DNA of 64,000 nucleotides from Curtobacterium pusillum (GTDB taxonomy: Bacteria; Actinomycetota; Actinomycetes; Actinomycetales; Microbacteriaceae), in NCBI RefSeq assembly GCF_007680845.1, contig NZ_VEIY01000002.1, positions 302,217-366,216 on the forward strand, read 5' to 3'. The notes under the pieces are model-generated. The model worked only from the letters and a program-made list of their open reading frames with translations, was not told the origin of the DNA and did not search any database. Of this stretch, positions 50,730-60,497 are shown in pieces. Both the position numbers and the translations under genes were made by a program. Numbering within the stretch: the stretch's first letter is position 1; each line of letters opens with the position of its first letter.

Positions 50730-51575
50730 GTGGACACAGCAGGACATGGACGGGAGGCGCGGCTCGGCCCCGCCAGTCGGCTCGCGGCCTCGGAGCACGG
50801 CCGGACCGTCGCCGAGCAGGCGGACCGGCACGCGCTGACGCTCGAGTCGGTGCTCGCGGTGCTCCGGTCCCCGCGGGTCACCGACGCTGCCGCCCGTGCC
50901 GAGGCGACCGAGATCGCCTCGGCGGCGCTCGTCGACCTGCGCACCGTGACCGACCAGCAGCGCAGCACCCTGCTCGAACCGGTCACGGGCGCGTTCTCGC
51001 GGCTCCGCGCCGACCTCCGTCCGCTGGTCCGGTTCGGTGACCTCGACGTCCAGTTCGTCGAACCGCCGGTCACCGGCCGTGCCCTGCCCGGCGACGTCGC
51101 GCACGCGGCCCGGGCGATCGTCCGGACGGCCGTGCTCGCGCTGGTCGACGACGGCAGCGCGAAGCGGGTCCGGATCCAGTGGGACTGCGACGGGCGGAAC
51201 CTGCTCGTGCAGCTGCGTGACGACGGCACCGGCACCCTGGACGTGCACGACGACGCCCTCCGTCCGATCGCCGAGCGGGTCGTGACGCTGAACGGCCGGG
51301 TCGACGTGTCGAGCACGGCCGGGTGGGGCTCGGTCCTCGACATCACGCTCCCGCTCGACCCGTCGCCGGCCGAGGTCGAGGCCCCCGACGACGGCGAGCT
51401 CACCCCGCGGGAGCGCGACGTCCTGCGACTCGTGGCCACCGGCGTCGGGAACCGCGAGATCGCCGAGGGCCTCGGGATCACCGTGAACACGGTGAAGTAC
51501 CACGTGGCGAACCTGCTCCGGAAGCACGGCGCCCGCACCCGCGCCGAGCTCGCGGCCGTCAGCTCCCGGGCGTGA
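50730..51575 (+). CDS. LuxR-type regulator with an HATPase-like N-terminal region
   Basis: The 281-residue protein has a C-terminal LuxR/FixJ HTH (LTPRERDVLRLVATGVGNREIAEGLGITVNTVKYHV, recognised in pieces). It is preceded by a HATPase_c-like stretch (RTAVLALVDDGSAKRVRIQW, LRDDGTGTLD, GRVDVSSTAGWGSVLDITLPL). No His-phosphoacceptor box or receiver Asp is seen. Divergent position next to hxlBA suggests it controls the formaldehyde module. Its last 17 bases overlap the convergent kdpE end. The start codons contain a dispersed-repeat copy. Confidence 0.78.
   Translation: MDTAGHGREARLGPASRLAASEHGRTVAEQADRHALTLESVLAVLRSPRVTDAAARAEATEIASAALVDLRTVTDQQRSTLLEPVTGAFSRLRADLRPLVRFGDLDVQFVEPPVTGRALPGDVAHAARAIVRTAVLALVDDGSAKRVRIQWDCDGRNLLVQLRDDGTGTLDVHDDALRPIAERVVTLNGRVDVSSTAGWGSVLDITLPLDPSPAEVEAPDDGELTPRERDVLRLVATGVGNREIAEGLGITVNTVKYHVANLLRKHGARTRAELAAVSSRA
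50749..50767 (+). repeat. dispersed GGAGGCGCGG element inside the LuxR-type gene
   Basis: GACGGGAGGCGCGGCTCGG, read here in a different frame as GREARLG. Confidence 0.65.
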
Positions 51576-52266
51576 CGCCGGCGGGGCTGAACCGGTAGCC
51601 CATGCCCGACTCGGTGACGAGGAACCGCGGGTGCGACGGGTCCGGCTCGAGCTTCCGCCGCAGCTGCGCCATGTAGAGCCGCAGGTAGCCGGAGTCGTTG
51701 CCGTGCGACGGCCCCCACACCTCGGTCAGGAGCATCTCACGGGTCATCAGCCGGTCGGGGTTGGTGACGAGCACCTCGAGCAGCCGCCACTCGGTCGGGG
51801 TGAGCCGGATCGCCGGGCCGTCCTCGGGCACCACCTGCTTCGCGACGAGGTCGACCACGAGCGGCCCGATCGCCACGGTCGGGGTCGCGCCCGCTGCCGA
51901 CGCCGCGGCGACCTGCCGACGACCGAGCGCCCGGAGTCGGGCGAGCAGCTCGTCCATCTGGAACGGCTTCGTCACGTAGTCGTCCGCCCCGGCGTCCAGC
52001 GCGTCGACCTTGTCCGAGGAGTCGGTGCGCCCGGACAGCACGAGCACCGGGACCTGCGACCACGCCCGGATCCCCTCGAGCACGCCGAGGCCGTCCAGCC
52101 GGGGCATCCCGAGGTCGAGCAGCACCAGGTCGGGCCGCTCGGTGATGACGGAGTCGATGGCGGCGCGTCCGTCCCGCGCGGTGACGACGTCGTACCCGCG
52201 GGCGGCGAGCGTCACGGCGAGCGCCCGGACGAGCTGTGCGTCGTCGTCGGCGATCAGGACCTTCAT
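51559..52266 (-). CDS. kdpE: KdpE response regulator
   Basis: The 235-residue OmpR-class regulator has MKVLIADDDAQLVRALAV with the acidic pocket, the phosphoacceptor Asp in PDLVLLDLGMP (about residue 51), Lys in YVTKPFQMDELLARL, and the winged helix EWRLLEVLVTNPDRLMTREML. It activates kdpFABC at low K+. The ATG overlaps the kdpD stop (4 bases). Its 3' end overlaps the convergent LuxR-type gene by 17 bases. Confidence 0.95.
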   Translation of the reverse strand: MKVLIADDDAQLVRALAVTLAARGYDVVTARDGRAAIDSVITERPDLVLLDLGMPRLDGLGVLEGIRAWSQVPVLVLSGRTDSSDKVDALDAGADDYVTKPFQMDELLARLRALGRRQVAAASAAGATPTVAIGPLVVDLVAKQVVPEDGPAIRLTPTEWRLLEVLVTNPDRLMTREMLLTEVWGPSHGNDSGYLRLYMAQLRRKLEPDPSHPRFLVTESGMGYRFSPAGVTPGS

Positions 52267-54755
52267 CGGATCTCCACTCCCACGTGCCCGGCGATCGGCA
52301 GCCGCACGACGACGGTGAGCCCGCCGCCGGGGGTGTCGTCGACCTCGATCGTGCCGCCCATGCCCTCGGTGAACCCGCGTGCCAGCGCCAGCCCGAGGCC
52401 GAGCCCGGTGTCGTTGTCGGTGTCGCCGAGCCGCTGGAACGGCTGGAAGACCTCCTCGACGCGGTCGGCGGGGATCCCAGGGCCGTGGTCGGCGACCCGG
52501 AGCTCGACCCCGCCGCCGAACGCGCTCGCGGCGACGCGGACCCGGGTGCCCTCGGGGGCGTACCGGGCGGCGTTCGCGAGGAGGTTCACGACCACGCGCT
52601 GCAGCAGCACGGCGTCGGCGAGGACCGGCGGCAGCTCGGCCGGCAGGTCGAGGTCCACGTCGTCCGGCCCGAGTTCGAGCTCGTCGAGCGCCGGCGCGAC
52701 CACCGTCTCCAGCGCGATCGGCACCGGGGTGACGGCGAGCACCCCGGCCTGCACGCGGCTGACGTCCAGCAGGTCGGCCAACAGCACCGCCAGCTGACGG
52801 AGGCTCTCGTCGGCGGTCGCGAGCAGCGCCTCCCGGTCGGCCGGCGACAGCTCGATGTCGGACGCACGCAGCGTCTGGACGGCCGCGGAGGCGGCCGCGA
52901 TCGGGCGACGCACGTCGTGGCCGACGGCGGCGAGGATCGCGCTCCGGACCCGGTCGGCTGCGGCGATCCGTTCGGCGTCGACCGCGGTGCGGGTCAGCTC
53001 GCGGTGCTCGACCGCGGCGTCGAGCTGCTGCTCGACCACCCGGAGCAGTCGTCGCTGGGTCGGGTCGTCGGGTGCCCCGGCGAACTCGAGCACGGCCCCG
53101 GATGCCAGGGTGGTCGCCGCGTCGGGCATGGCGCCGAACGTGCCGGACGACGCCGGGACCTCGTCGCCCTGCCGGATCCGGACGCCCTGGAATCCGAAGG
53201 CCTCACGTGTCCGGTCGAGCAGTGCCTGCAGGGCGTCGTCGCCCCGGAGGACGCTGCCGGCGATCCCCATGAGGAGCCCCGACTCGGCGGCGGCACGGCG
53301 AGCTGCCCGCGACCGTCGGGCCGACCGGTCGACGACGAAGCTCACGAGCACCGCGCTGATCACGTACATGACGAGGGCGACGAGGTGCCACGGCTGCTGC
53401 ACCGTCACCATGTGCACGGGTTGCACGAAGAAGAAGTCGAGGCTGAGCCCGGACAGCACGGCCGCGAACACCGCCGGCCACATCCCGCCGACCAGTGCCA
53501 CGACGAGCACGAGCAGCTGGTAGGCGAGGACGTCGACCGTGATCGAGTCGGGGTCGGTGCTGAACGAGAGGAGCCAGGTCAGCAGTGGCCCGAGGACGAG
53601 CGAGAGTCCGAACGCGGCGAGGACCCGGCTGCGCGACAGGCTGCCGCCGAGCTTCGGCAGCGCGAACCCGCCGCCGGCGCGCTCGTGCGTGACGACGTGC
53701 ACGTCGATGTCGCCGGACTCACGGATGACGGTGTTGCCGATGCCGGGACCCGTGATCGCGGCGGCGAGCCGGCTGCGACGGCTCACCCCGATGACGATCT
53801 GCGTGGCGTCGATGGACTTCGCGAACCGCACGAGCGTGGTGGGGACGTCGTCGCCGACCACCTGGTGGTACGTGCCGCCGAGTTGTTCGAGCAGATCACG
53901 CTGCTTGCCGAGCGCGCCGGGGTGCCGTTCGCGGAGTCCGTCGTCGGACGTGACGTGCACCGCCGCGAGCTCGCCACCGGCGCTCCTGGCCGCGATCCGG
54001 GCTCCGCGGCGGAGCAGGGTCTCGCCCTCCGGCCCACCGGTCAGGGCCACGAGCACGCGCTCCCGGGTCTCCCAGCGGTGGTCGATGCCGTGCTCCGCGC
54101 GGTAGGCCTTCAGCGCGTCGTCGACCTCGTCCGCGAGCCAGAGCAGCGCGATCTCCCGCAGGGCGGTGAGGTTGCCGAGCCGGAAGTAGTTCGACAGTGC
54201 CGCGTCGATCCGCGCCGCCGGGTACACCAGGCCGTCCGACAGCCGCTCGCGCAGGGCAGCCGGGGCGAGGTCCACGACCTCGATCTGGTCCGCCGCCCGG
54301 ACCACGGCGTCGGGCACGGTCTCGCGCTGCACGGTGCCGGTGATCTCGCGGACGACGTCGCCGAGGGACTGCATGTGCTGGACGTTCACGGTCGAGATCA
54401 CGTCGATGCCCGCGTCCCGGAGCGCCTCGACGTCCTGCCACCGCTTCTCGTGCGGGGAACCGGGGGCGTTCGTGTGCGCCAGCTCGTCGACCAGGGCCAC
54501 GTCGGGCCGGCGTTCCAGCACTGCGGCGAGGTCCATGTCGTCGAGCTCGACCCCGCGGTGCTCGACCACCCGGCGGGGCACGAGTTCGAGGTCCCCGACC
54601 AGGGCGGCCGTGGCGGCCCGGCCGTGGGTCTCGACGACGGCGACGACGACGTCCCGGCCGTCGGCGCGGAGTCGGTGCCCCTCCTCGAGCATGGTGAACG
54701 TCTTGCCGACGCCGGGCGCCGCACCGAGCAGGACCCGCAGCTTCCCGCGCTTCAC
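52263..54755 (-). CDS. kdpD: KdpD sensor histidine kinase
   Basis: The 830-residue kinase senses K+ limitation. KRGKLRVLLGAAPGVGKTFTMLEEG opens the N-terminal KdpD domain (Walker A GAAPGVGKT) with HTNAPGSPHEKRW. A Usp domain follows (VLVALTGGPEG), then four membrane segments (about residues 410-510), GAF, and HisKA with VGHDVRRPIAAASAAV. The HATPase_c ends it (NLLANAARYAPEG, DHGPGIP, GLGLGLALARGF). GTG at 54755 has GAGAGGA upstream. Confidence 0.95.
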   Translation of the reverse strand: MKRGKLRVLLGAAPGVGKTFTMLEEGHRLRADGRDVVVAVVETHGRAATAALVGDLELVPRRVVEHRGVELDDMDLAAVLERRPDVALVDELAHTNAPGSPHEKRWQDVEALRDAGIDVISTVNVQHMQSLGDVVREITGTVQRETVPDAVVRAADQIEVVDLAPAALRERLSDGLVYPAARIDAALSNYFRLGNLTALREIALLWLADEVDDALKAYRAEHGIDHRWETRERVLVALTGGPEGETLLRRGARIAARSAGGELAAVHVTSDDGLRERHPGALGKQRDLLEQLGGTYHQVVGDDVPTTLVRFAKSIDATQIVIGVSRRSRLAAAITGPGIGNTVIRESGDIDVHVVTHERAGGGFALPKLGGSLSRSRVLAAFGLSLVLGPLLTWLLSFSTDPDSITVDVLAYQLLVLVVALVGGMWPAVFAAVLSGLSLDFFFVQPVHMVTVQQPWHLVALVMYVISAVLVSFVVDRSARRSRAARRAAAESGLLMGIAGSVLRGDDALQALLDRTREAFGFQGVRIRQGDEVPASSGTFGAMPDAATTLASGAVLEFAGAPDDPTQRRLLRVVEQQLDAAVEHRELTRTAVDAERIAAADRVRSAILAAVGHDVRRPIAAASAAVQTLRASDIELSPADREALLATADESLRQLAVLLADLLDVSRVQAGVLAVTPVPIALETVVAPALDELELGPDDVDLDLPAELPPVLADAVLLQRVVVNLLANAARYAPEGTRVRVAASAFGGGVELRVADHGPGIPADRVEEVFQPFQRLGDTDNDTGLGLGLALARGFTEGMGGTIEVDDTPGGGLTVVVRLPIAGHVGVEIR

Positions 54756-54779
54756 GTGCTCATCCTCTCGCGCCGGTGG

Positions 54780-54808
54780 TTGCGCGGCGACCGATCCACT
54801 GATATTCT
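54780..54808 (+). promoter_or_regulatory. promoter of the Abi gene
   Basis: TTGCGC, a 17-base spacer and TATTCT give a plausible forward promoter about 180 bases before the ATG. It lies in the 235-base gap next to kdpD. Confidence 0.5.
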
Positions 54809-54871
54809 TCCTGCAACCGTTCCCACCAAGGCTCGAGCCCGAGGGCTTCCTCAAATCGGGTGGGACTGTCC

Positions 54872-54900
54872 CGTCCCGCGTCCCTCCCGGACGCGGGACG
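54872..54900 (+). promoter_or_regulatory. 12-bp hairpin in the Abi leader
   Basis: CGTCCCGCGTCC pairs perfectly with GGACGCGGGACG around CTCCC. It lies between promoter and start codon, so it could attenuate read-through, or it may mark an insertion boundary. Confidence 0.55.
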
Positions 54901-54990
54901 GAGTTCTTCCCCGCGCGAGTTCGTTCCCCACGCTGTAGTTGCTGCCGGCCCGCCCGAGATCACCAGTTCCCTCGATCTCGGAGTCGTTCG

Positions 54991-55755
54991 ATGCCGGACA
55001 CCACCGTCCCCACGTCCCGCTACCGGACGGCCCAGTTCCGGCAAGCGCTGCGGGATCGCGGGCTCGACCACTCCGGCGCCTCGGTCCGGAGACTGCACGA
55101 GTTCGACAGCACGCTCCGCTCCGTCTCGCTCGGGCTGTCCGAACGCATCGAACTCGCCCTTCGTGGGCACCTGGACGCTGCCGGCGCGGCCCGTTCCGGA
55201 TCGCACTGGTACCTCGACCGCCGGGTGTTCCGCGACGCGTTCGATCACCGGGCCCTGCTCCGGCACGCTCGGGCGGCACTCGACCGGACCGCTGACCCCG
55301 CGATCGCGTCGGCCTGGCGCGAGCGACGCCTCGAACGTGTCCCGTTCGGGATGCTCGCGGAGGAACTCAGCCTCGGCGAACTGTCGCGCCTCACCGGCGG
55401 CCTCGAGCCAGGTCTCCGCGACGAGATCGCGGACGCGTTCCAGCTCCCCCCGCCGACCTTGCGCCCGTGCCTCCAGCACCTGACCCACGTCCGGAACTGC
55501 TGCGCCCATCACACCCGACTCTGGGGCCGCAGGTTCCGCGTCCCACCACCGACCTTCCGGTCCCCGCCGGACCTGGTCGCCCGACTCGACGGGCTGCCCA
55601 AGCGCACTCCGGCGCACTCCCTCGAGCTCCTGGCGCACCTCGCCGAGACCGTCGGCCCGTGCGACCGCCACGCCGCCGCCGTCCGGCACCTGCTCGACGA
55701 GCACGACCACCTGGTCGTCGGCATCGGCGGGCGACCGACCTGGGCGGCGACGTGA
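54991..55755 (+). CDS. Abi_2-family (AbiD/F-like) HEPN protein, abortive-infection candidate
   Basis: The 254-residue protein matches the Abi_2 core: FDSTLRSVSLGLSERIELALRGHL, SHWYLDRRVF, PFGMLAEELSLGELSRL, and LTHVRNCCAHHTRLWGRRF. R168-x4-H173 is the HEPN RNase-type motif. The N-terminal YYRLSGY-type segment seen in standard members is missing, so the protein is shorter. It sits on the forward strand between kdpD and kdpC, both on the minus strand. Likely role: phage-defence RNase (inferred from family). Confidence 0.82.
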   Translation: MPDTTVPTSRYRTAQFRQALRDRGLDHSGASVRRLHEFDSTLRSVSLGLSERIELALRGHLDAAGAARSGSHWYLDRRVFRDAFDHRALLRHARAALDRTADPAIASAWRERRLERVPFGMLAEELSLGELSRLTGGLEPGLRDEIADAFQLPPPTLRPCLQHLTHVRNCCAHHTRLWGRRFRVPPPTFRSPPDLVARLDGLPKRTPAHSLELLAHLAETVGPCDRHAAAVRHLLDEHDHLVVGIGGRPTWAAT

Positions 55756-55763
55756 CGGCACGG

Positions 55764-56372
55764 TCAGGACGCCTTCGCGAGCGCCAGGTTCAGCTCGAGC
55801 ACGTTCACGACCGGCTCGCCGAGGAACCCGAGCTGGCGCGACTCGGTGTGCTGCTCGACCAGCTTCCGCACCGTCGCCTCGGACAGCCCTCGCGCCGATG
55901 CCACGCGGGACACCTGCTGCAGCGCGTACGCCGGGCTGATGTCGGGGTCGAGACCGGATCCCGACGCCGTCACCGCGTCCGCCGGCACCTCCGACGCGGG
56001 CACGCCGTCGGCCTTCGCGACCGCGGCCTTGCGCTCCTCGATCGCCTTGCGCAGGTCGGGGTTCGACGGCCCGAGGTTCGAGCCGCTCGACGCGTTCGCG
56101 TCGTACCCCTTCTCGCCGGCGGCGCTCGGGCGCGACTGGAACCACTTCGCCGACGTCCCGGCGGAGCCGGCGAACGACTGGCCGACGAGCGACGAGCCGA
56201 CGGTGGTGCCGGAGGAGGACGTCACCGGCGAGCCGTTCGCCTGGTCGTGGAACGCGGCCTGGCCGACGCCGAACACCGCGAGGGGGTACGCGATGCCGAG
56301 CACCACGGTGGAGAGGAGGGTGAGGCGGATCGCCACACCCGTGGATCGGAAGGTGGAACGGGCAGATGTCAT
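55764..56372 (-). CDS. kdpC: potassium-transporting ATPase subunit C
   Basis: The 202-residue subunit has one N-terminal membrane segment ([27 protein letters not shown]) and the KdpC hallmarks [21 protein letters not shown], and [10 protein letters not shown], then [18 protein letters not shown]. It stabilises the ATP-bound KdpB. The ATG overlaps the kdpB stop. Only 8 bases separate its stop from the Abi stop. Confidence 0.95.
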   Translation of the reverse strand: MTSARSTFRSTGVAIRLTLLSTVVLGIAYPLAVFGVGQAAFHDQANGSPVTSSSGTTVGSSLVGQSFAGSAGTSAKWFQSRPSAAGEKGYDANASSGSNLGPSNPDLRKAIEERKAAVAKADGVPASEVPADAVTASGSGLDPDISPAYALQQVSRVASARGLSEATVRKLVEQHTESRQLGFLGEPVVNVLELNLALAKAS

Positions 56373-58498
56373 GACGAGAACCCCGGGATGAGACCGACCA
56401 CGAGGTCGATCAGCTTGATGCCGATGAAGGGGACGATCACGCCGCCCAGCCCGTACACGAGCAGGTTGCGGCCGAGGATCGACGATGCCGACGCGGCGCG
56501 GTACGCGACACCGCGGAGCGACAGCGGGATGAGCGCCACGATGACGAGCGCGTTGAAGATGACGGCGGACAGGATCGCGGACGACGGGCTGTGCAGCCCC
56601 ATGATGTTGAGCGCTGCGAGCCCGGGGAACGCGACCTGGAACATGGCCGGGATGATCGCGAAGTACTTCGCGATGTCGTTCGCGATGGAGAACGTCGTGA
56701 GCGCTCCGCGGGTGATGAGCAGCTGCTTGCCGATCCGGACGACGTCGATGAGCTTGGTGGGGTCGGAGTCGAGGTCGACCATGTTGCCCGCCTCCTTCGC
56801 CGCCGTGGTGCCGGTGTTCATCGCGACGCCGACGTCCGCCTGCGCGAGTGCGGGCGCGTCGTTCGTGCCGTCGCCGGTCATCGCGACGAGGTTGCCGCCC
56901 TCCTGCTCGCGCTTGATGTACGCGAGCTTGTCCTCGGGGGTGGCCTCGGCGAGGAAGTCGTCCACGCCGGCCTCGGCGGCGATCGCCGCTGCGGTGCGGG
57001 GGTTGTCGCCGGTGATCATCACCGTGCGGATCCCCATCGCGCGCAGCTCGTCGAACCGGGCCGCCATGCCGTCCTTGACGACGTCCTTGAGGTGCACGAC
57101 GCCGAGCAGCGTGACCACACCAGCCGGATCGCGGCGGGCGACGACGAGCGGCGTGCCACCGGAGTCCGACACCGAAGCCACCGTCTCGTCGATCGCCGAC
57201 ACGATGTGCGCCTCGGGCACCGAGGACGACGCGGCAGCCCACGCGAGCACCGCTGCTGCGGCACCCTTCCGGACCTCGCTGCCGTCGGCCAGGTCGAGCC
57301 CCGACATCCGGGTCTGCGCGGTGAACGGCACCTCGACCGCGCCGACGGGCAGGCCCGCGCCGATCCCGGCCCCGGCTGCCAGGTCGACGATCGACCGGCC
57401 CTCCGGGGTGCTGTCGGCGGCCGACGAGAGCGCCGCGGCCTCCATCAGGTCCGGTTCCGTGACGCCCGGGACGGGCACCACGCGGGATGCCCGGCGGTTG
57501 CCGTACGTGATCGTCCCGGTCTTGTCGAGCAGCAGGGTCGTGATGTCGCCGGCGGCCTCGACGGCCCGGCCGGACATCGCGAGCACGTTGTGCTGCACGA
57601 GTCGGTCCATGCCGGCGATGCCGATCGCCGAGAGCAGCGCTCCGATGGTCGTCGGGATGAGGCAGACGAGCAGGGCGATGAGGACGGGCACGCTCACCGT
57701 CGCACCGACGAGGCCCGCGATGGGCTGCATCGTGAGGCAGACGATCACGAACACGATCGACAGCGACGCGAGCAGGATGTTCAGCGCGATCTCGTTCGGG
57801 GTCTTCTGCCGTGCGGCGCCCTCGACGAGTCGGATCATCCGGTCGATGAAGGTCTCACCGGGGGTCGACGTGATGCGGACCACGATGCGGTCCGACAGCA
57901 CGCGGGTCCCGCCGGTGACGGCGCTGCGGTCGCCGCCGGACTCCCGGATCACCGGGGCGGACTCGCCCGTCACGGCGGACTCGTCGACCGACGCGATGCC
58001 CTCGATCACGTCGCCGTCGCCGGGGATCACCTCGCCGGCGACGACGAGCACGACGTCGCCCTTCGCGAGGTCGACCGACGCGATCTCCTCGGTGGCGGCC
58101 GACAGAGCGGCCGGGTCCGAGGCCGCGTACGCGACGACGCGGCGAGCGCTGGTCGTCGAGCGGGTCTTCCGGAGCGTGTCGGCCTGCGCCTTGCCGCGGC
58201 CCTCGGCCACCGCCTCCGCCAGGTTGGCGAAGACGACGGTCAGCCACAGCCACACCGCGATGGACGCGGTGAACACGGACGGTTCGACGAACGCGGTCGC
58301 CGTGGTCAGCGCGGCTCCGACCTCGACGATGAACATCACGGGGTTCCGCCACATCAGTCGCGGATCGAGCTTCCGCAGGGCACCCGGGAGGCCCGCCACC
58401 AGTTGGCGGGGTCCGAATGCGGACGAGCGGGTGGCCGGTCTGGAGGCGCGGCTCGCCTCGGTCTCGGTGGACACGGTGGTCATGGGTTCGGCTTTCAT
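56369..58498 (-). CDS. kdpB: potassium-transporting P-type ATPase subunit B
   Basis: The 709-residue catalytic subunit has the phosphorylation site [12 protein letters not shown] (about residue 323), TGES (A domain, [12 protein letters not shown]), [18 protein letters not shown], and [22 protein letters not shown]. Seven membrane segments follow the family pattern. The ATG at 58498 overlaps the kdpA stop; 15 bases later another ATG is possible. The N-terminal 25 residues are extra, and a dispersed repeat copy lies in their DNA. Confidence 0.96.
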   Translation of the reverse strand: MKAEPMTTVSTETEASRASRPATRSSAFGPRQLVAGLPGALRKLDPRLMWRNPVMFIVEVGAALTTATAFVEPSVFTASIAVWLWLTVVFANLAEAVAEGRGKAQADTLRKTRSTTSARRVVAYAASDPAALSAATEEIASVDLAKGDVVLVVAGEVIPGDGDVIEGIASVDESAVTGESAPVIRESGGDRSAVTGGTRVLSDRIVVRITSTPGETFIDRMIRLVEGAARQKTPNEIALNILLASLSIVFVIVCLTMQPIAGLVGATVSVPVLIALLVCLIPTTIGALLSAIGIAGMDRLVQHNVLAMSGRAVEAAGDITTLLLDKTGTITYGNRRASRVVPVPGVTEPDLMEAAALSSAADSTPEGRSIVDLAAGAGIGAGLPVGAVEVPFTAQTRMSGLDLADGSEVRKGAAAAVLAWAAASSSVPEAHIVSAIDETVASVSDSGGTPLVVARRDPAGVVTLLGVVHLKDVVKDGMAARFDELRAMGIRTVMITGDNPRTAAAIAAEAGVDDFLAEATPEDKLAYIKREQEGGNLVAMTGDGTNDAPALAQADVGVAMNTGTTAAKEAGNMVDLDSDPTKLIDVVRIGKQLLITRGALTTFSIANDIAKYFAIIPAMFQVAFPGLAALNIMGLHSPSSAILSAVIFNALVIVALIPLSLRGVAYRAASASSILGRNLLVYGLGGVIVPFIGIKLIDLVVGLIPGFSS
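58440..58457 (+). repeat. dispersed GGAGGCGCGG element inside kdpB (5' end)
   Basis: CTGGAGGCGCGGCTCGCC; on the coding strand read as EASRAS. Confidence 0.65.
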
Positions 58499-60180
58499 CG
58501 GATGAGGCCTTCGGCGAGCGGGCCCAGTGCGAGCACCGGGAAGTACGTGAGCGCGGAGACGACGATGGCGACGCCGCCGAGCAGCACGATGAAGAGGGGG
58601 CGGTGGGTCGGTAGGGTGCCCACGGTCTCCGGGACGCGGTCCTGGGACGCCAGCGATCCGGCGAGCGCGAGGACGAACACCATCGGCAGGAAGCGGCCGA
58701 GCAGCATCACGACGCCGAGCGCGGAGTTCATCCACGTCGTGTTCGCGGTGAGGCCGCCGAACGCCGAGCCGTTGTTGTTCGCGCCCGAGGTGAACGCGTA
58801 GAGCAGCTCGGACAACCCGTGGTTGCCCGGGTTGAAGATCGACGTGCCGATGACCTGCTCGCGGACGCCGGGGATCGCCAGGGACAGCCCGGTGCCGAGG
58901 AGCACCAGGGTCGGGGTGACGAGGATGTACAGCGCGGCGAAGGTCATCTCGCGGGCGCGGATCTTCTTGCCGAGGTACTCCGGGGTCCGACCGACGAGCA
59001 GGCCGCCGATGAACACCGTGATGACCGCGAGCACGAGCATGCCGTAGAGGCCGGATCCGACGCCGCCGGGGCTGATCTCGCCGAGCATCATGTTGACGAG
59101 CGCCATCATCCCGCCGATCGGGGTGAAGCTGTCGAACATGCCGTTGACCGCACCGGTCGAGGTGGCGGTCGACGTCGTGCCGAAGAGGGTCGTCCCGAGG
59201 ATCCCGAAGCGGACCTCCTTGCCCTCCATCGCCGCACCGGCCGCGTGTGTGGCACTGCCTGCGCCGCCGAGCTCCGCGATCGACATCACCGAGAGGGACA
59301 CGAGGAAGATCGCGCCCATCACGGCGAGGATCGCGTAGCCCTGGCGGTCGTCGTCCACGAGGCGGCCGAAGGTGCGCGGCAGCGAGAACGGGATGACGAG
59401 CATGAGGAAGACCTCGACGAGGTTCGTCCACGCGCTCGGGTTCTCGAACGGGTGCGCGGAGTTGGCGTTGAAGTAGCCGCCGCCGTTCGTCCCGAGTTCC
59501 TTGATCGCCTCCTGCGAGGCGACGAAGCCGTCCGGGATGTGCTGCGTCCCGCCGACCAGGGTCGTCACGTCGGTCCCGGCGCCCCACGACTGGATGACAC
59601 CGCCGGCGACGAGCACGATCGCGAAGACGAACGCCCCGGGGAGCAGCAGCCGACCGGTCCCGCGGACGATGTCCACCCAGACGTTGCCGATCGTGCCGGA
59701 GCGCCGGCGGGCGAACCCGCGGACGAGCGCCACGGCGACCGCCAGGCCGACCGCGGCGGACAGGAAGTTCTGCACCGCCAGACCGGCCATCTGGACGCTG
59801 TAGCCGACGGTCGCCTCGGGCGAGTACGACTGCCAGTTCGTGTTCGCCACGAACGACGCCGCCGTGTTGAACGCGAGGGACGGCCCGACGTTCGGCAGGC
59901 CGAGGTCGCCCGGCAGCACGACCTGGATGCGCTGGAGCAGGTAGACGACGAGCAGGCCGGCGACGCTGAACAGCAGGACGCCGCGGAGGTACGCGGGCCA
60001 GGACTGCTCGGCGTCGGGGTCGACGCCGATCACCCGGTAGACCCCTCGCTCGACACGGCCGTGCCGGACGGGGGTGTAGACGCGGGCCATCCAGTCGCCG
60101 ACCGGACGGTACGCGACGACGAGGAGCAGGACGAGGGTCGCGACCTGGGCGATGCCGGCCCACGTGTCCGCAGCGCTCAT
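58495..60180 (-). CDS. kdpA: potassium-transporting ATPase subunit A
   Basis: The 561-residue K+-channel-like subunit has 10 membrane segments. [13 protein letters not shown] leading residues belong to the upstream frame; the ATG at 60180 begins [72 protein letters not shown] and [14 protein letters not shown] are the four filter regions. The stop overlaps kdpB. Confidence 0.96.
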   Translation of the reverse strand: MSAADTWAGIAQVATLVLLLVVAYRPVGDWMARVYTPVRHGRVERGVYRVIGVDPDAEQSWPAYLRGVLLFSVAGLLVVYLLQRIQVVLPGDLGLPNVGPSLAFNTAASFVANTNWQSYSPEATVGYSVQMAGLAVQNFLSAAVGLAVAVALVRGFARRRSGTIGNVWVDIVRGTGRLLLPGAFVFAIVLVAGGVIQSWGAGTDVTTLVGGTQHIPDGFVASQEAIKELGTNGGGYFNANSAHPFENPSAWTNLVEVFLMLVIPFSLPRTFGRLVDDDRQGYAILAVMGAIFLVSLSVMSIAELGGAGSATHAAGAAMEGKEVRFGILGTTLFGTTSTATSTGAVNGMFDSFTPIGGMMALVNMMLGEISPGGVGSGLYGMLVLAVITVFIGGLLVGRTPEYLGKKIRAREMTFAALYILVTPTLVLLGTGLSLAIPGVREQVIGTSIFNPGNHGLSELLYAFTSGANNNGSAFGGLTANTTWMNSALGVVMLLGRFLPMVFVLALAGSLASQDRVPETVGTLPTHRPLFIVLLGGVAIVVSALTYFPVLALGPLAEGLIR

Positions 60181-60269
60181 CAGAACTTCTCCGGGCGCAC
60201 GAGCGCCCACACGAGGTACACGACTGCTGCGGTGCCGAGGACGGCCGCTGCGATGGTGATGCCGATCAC
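60180..60269 (-). CDS. kdpF: potassium-transporting ATPase subunit F
   Basis: The 29-residue single-pass peptide ([16 protein letters not shown] then [13 protein letters not shown]) has the KdpF C-terminal L-x-RPEKF motif. It stabilises the KdpABC complex. The GTG at 60269 overlaps the stop of the small upstream membrane peptide (GTGA), and its own stop overlaps the first base of kdpA. Confidence 0.93.
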   Translation of the reverse strand: MIGITIAAAVLGTAAVVYLVWALVRPEKF

Positions 60270-60349
60270 AGCCGCTCCACCCCCTTGGCGATCAGTGCCA
60301 CCACGCCGAACACGGCGAGGACACCGGCGACGACGAAGACGTCGAACAC
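60266..60349 (-). CDS. 27-residue membrane peptide ahead of kdpF
   Basis: This open frame, GTG at 60349 to TGA at 60266, encodes VFDVFVVAGVLAVFGVVALI then AKGVERL. It is one hydrophobic helix with a basic C-terminal end. GGAG lies 7 bases upstream, and the stop overlaps the kdpF start. Similar tiny single-pass peptides before kdpF are known to me only by general impression, so the role in the Kdp complex is inference. Confidence 0.7.
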   Translation of the reverse strand: MFDVFVVAGVLAVFGVVALIAKGVERL

Positions 60350-60435
60350 GAGGGACTCCAGAAGGATCTGCGGTGTCCGCGCCGGGCGACGCGGACGGCA
60401 CCACGAGTGGTGCTGCACCGATGGTGGATCCGGCA

Positions 60436-60450
60436 CCGCGCCTCCAGACC
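60436..60450 (-). repeat. dispersed GGAGGCGCGG element in the kdp upstream region
   Basis: CCGCGCCTCCAGACC directly next to the first CTGACG repeat. Confidence 0.7.
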
Positions 60451-60454
60451 GCTC

Positions 60455-60482
60455 CTGACGGTTCCCTAACGCCCTCCTGACG
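60455..60482 (-). promoter_or_regulatory. three direct repeats CGT(C/T)AG at 11-bp spacing, candidate KdpE operator
   Basis: Plus-strand CTGACG at 60455, CTAACG at 60466 and CTGACG at 60477 are exactly 11 bases apart. A fourth CTAACG lies 21 bases on at 60498, inside the WYL gene stop. OmpR-class regulators such as KdpE bind such tandem repeats. The site is upstream of kdpF. Confidence 0.65.
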
Positions 60483-60497
60483 GACGCATGCGGCGCA

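Noticed and set aside
52236..54938. Long open frame (900 codons) antisense to kdpD
   Set aside because: Low-complexity Arg/Asp/Gly product with no recognisable domain; kdpD is intact on the other strand.
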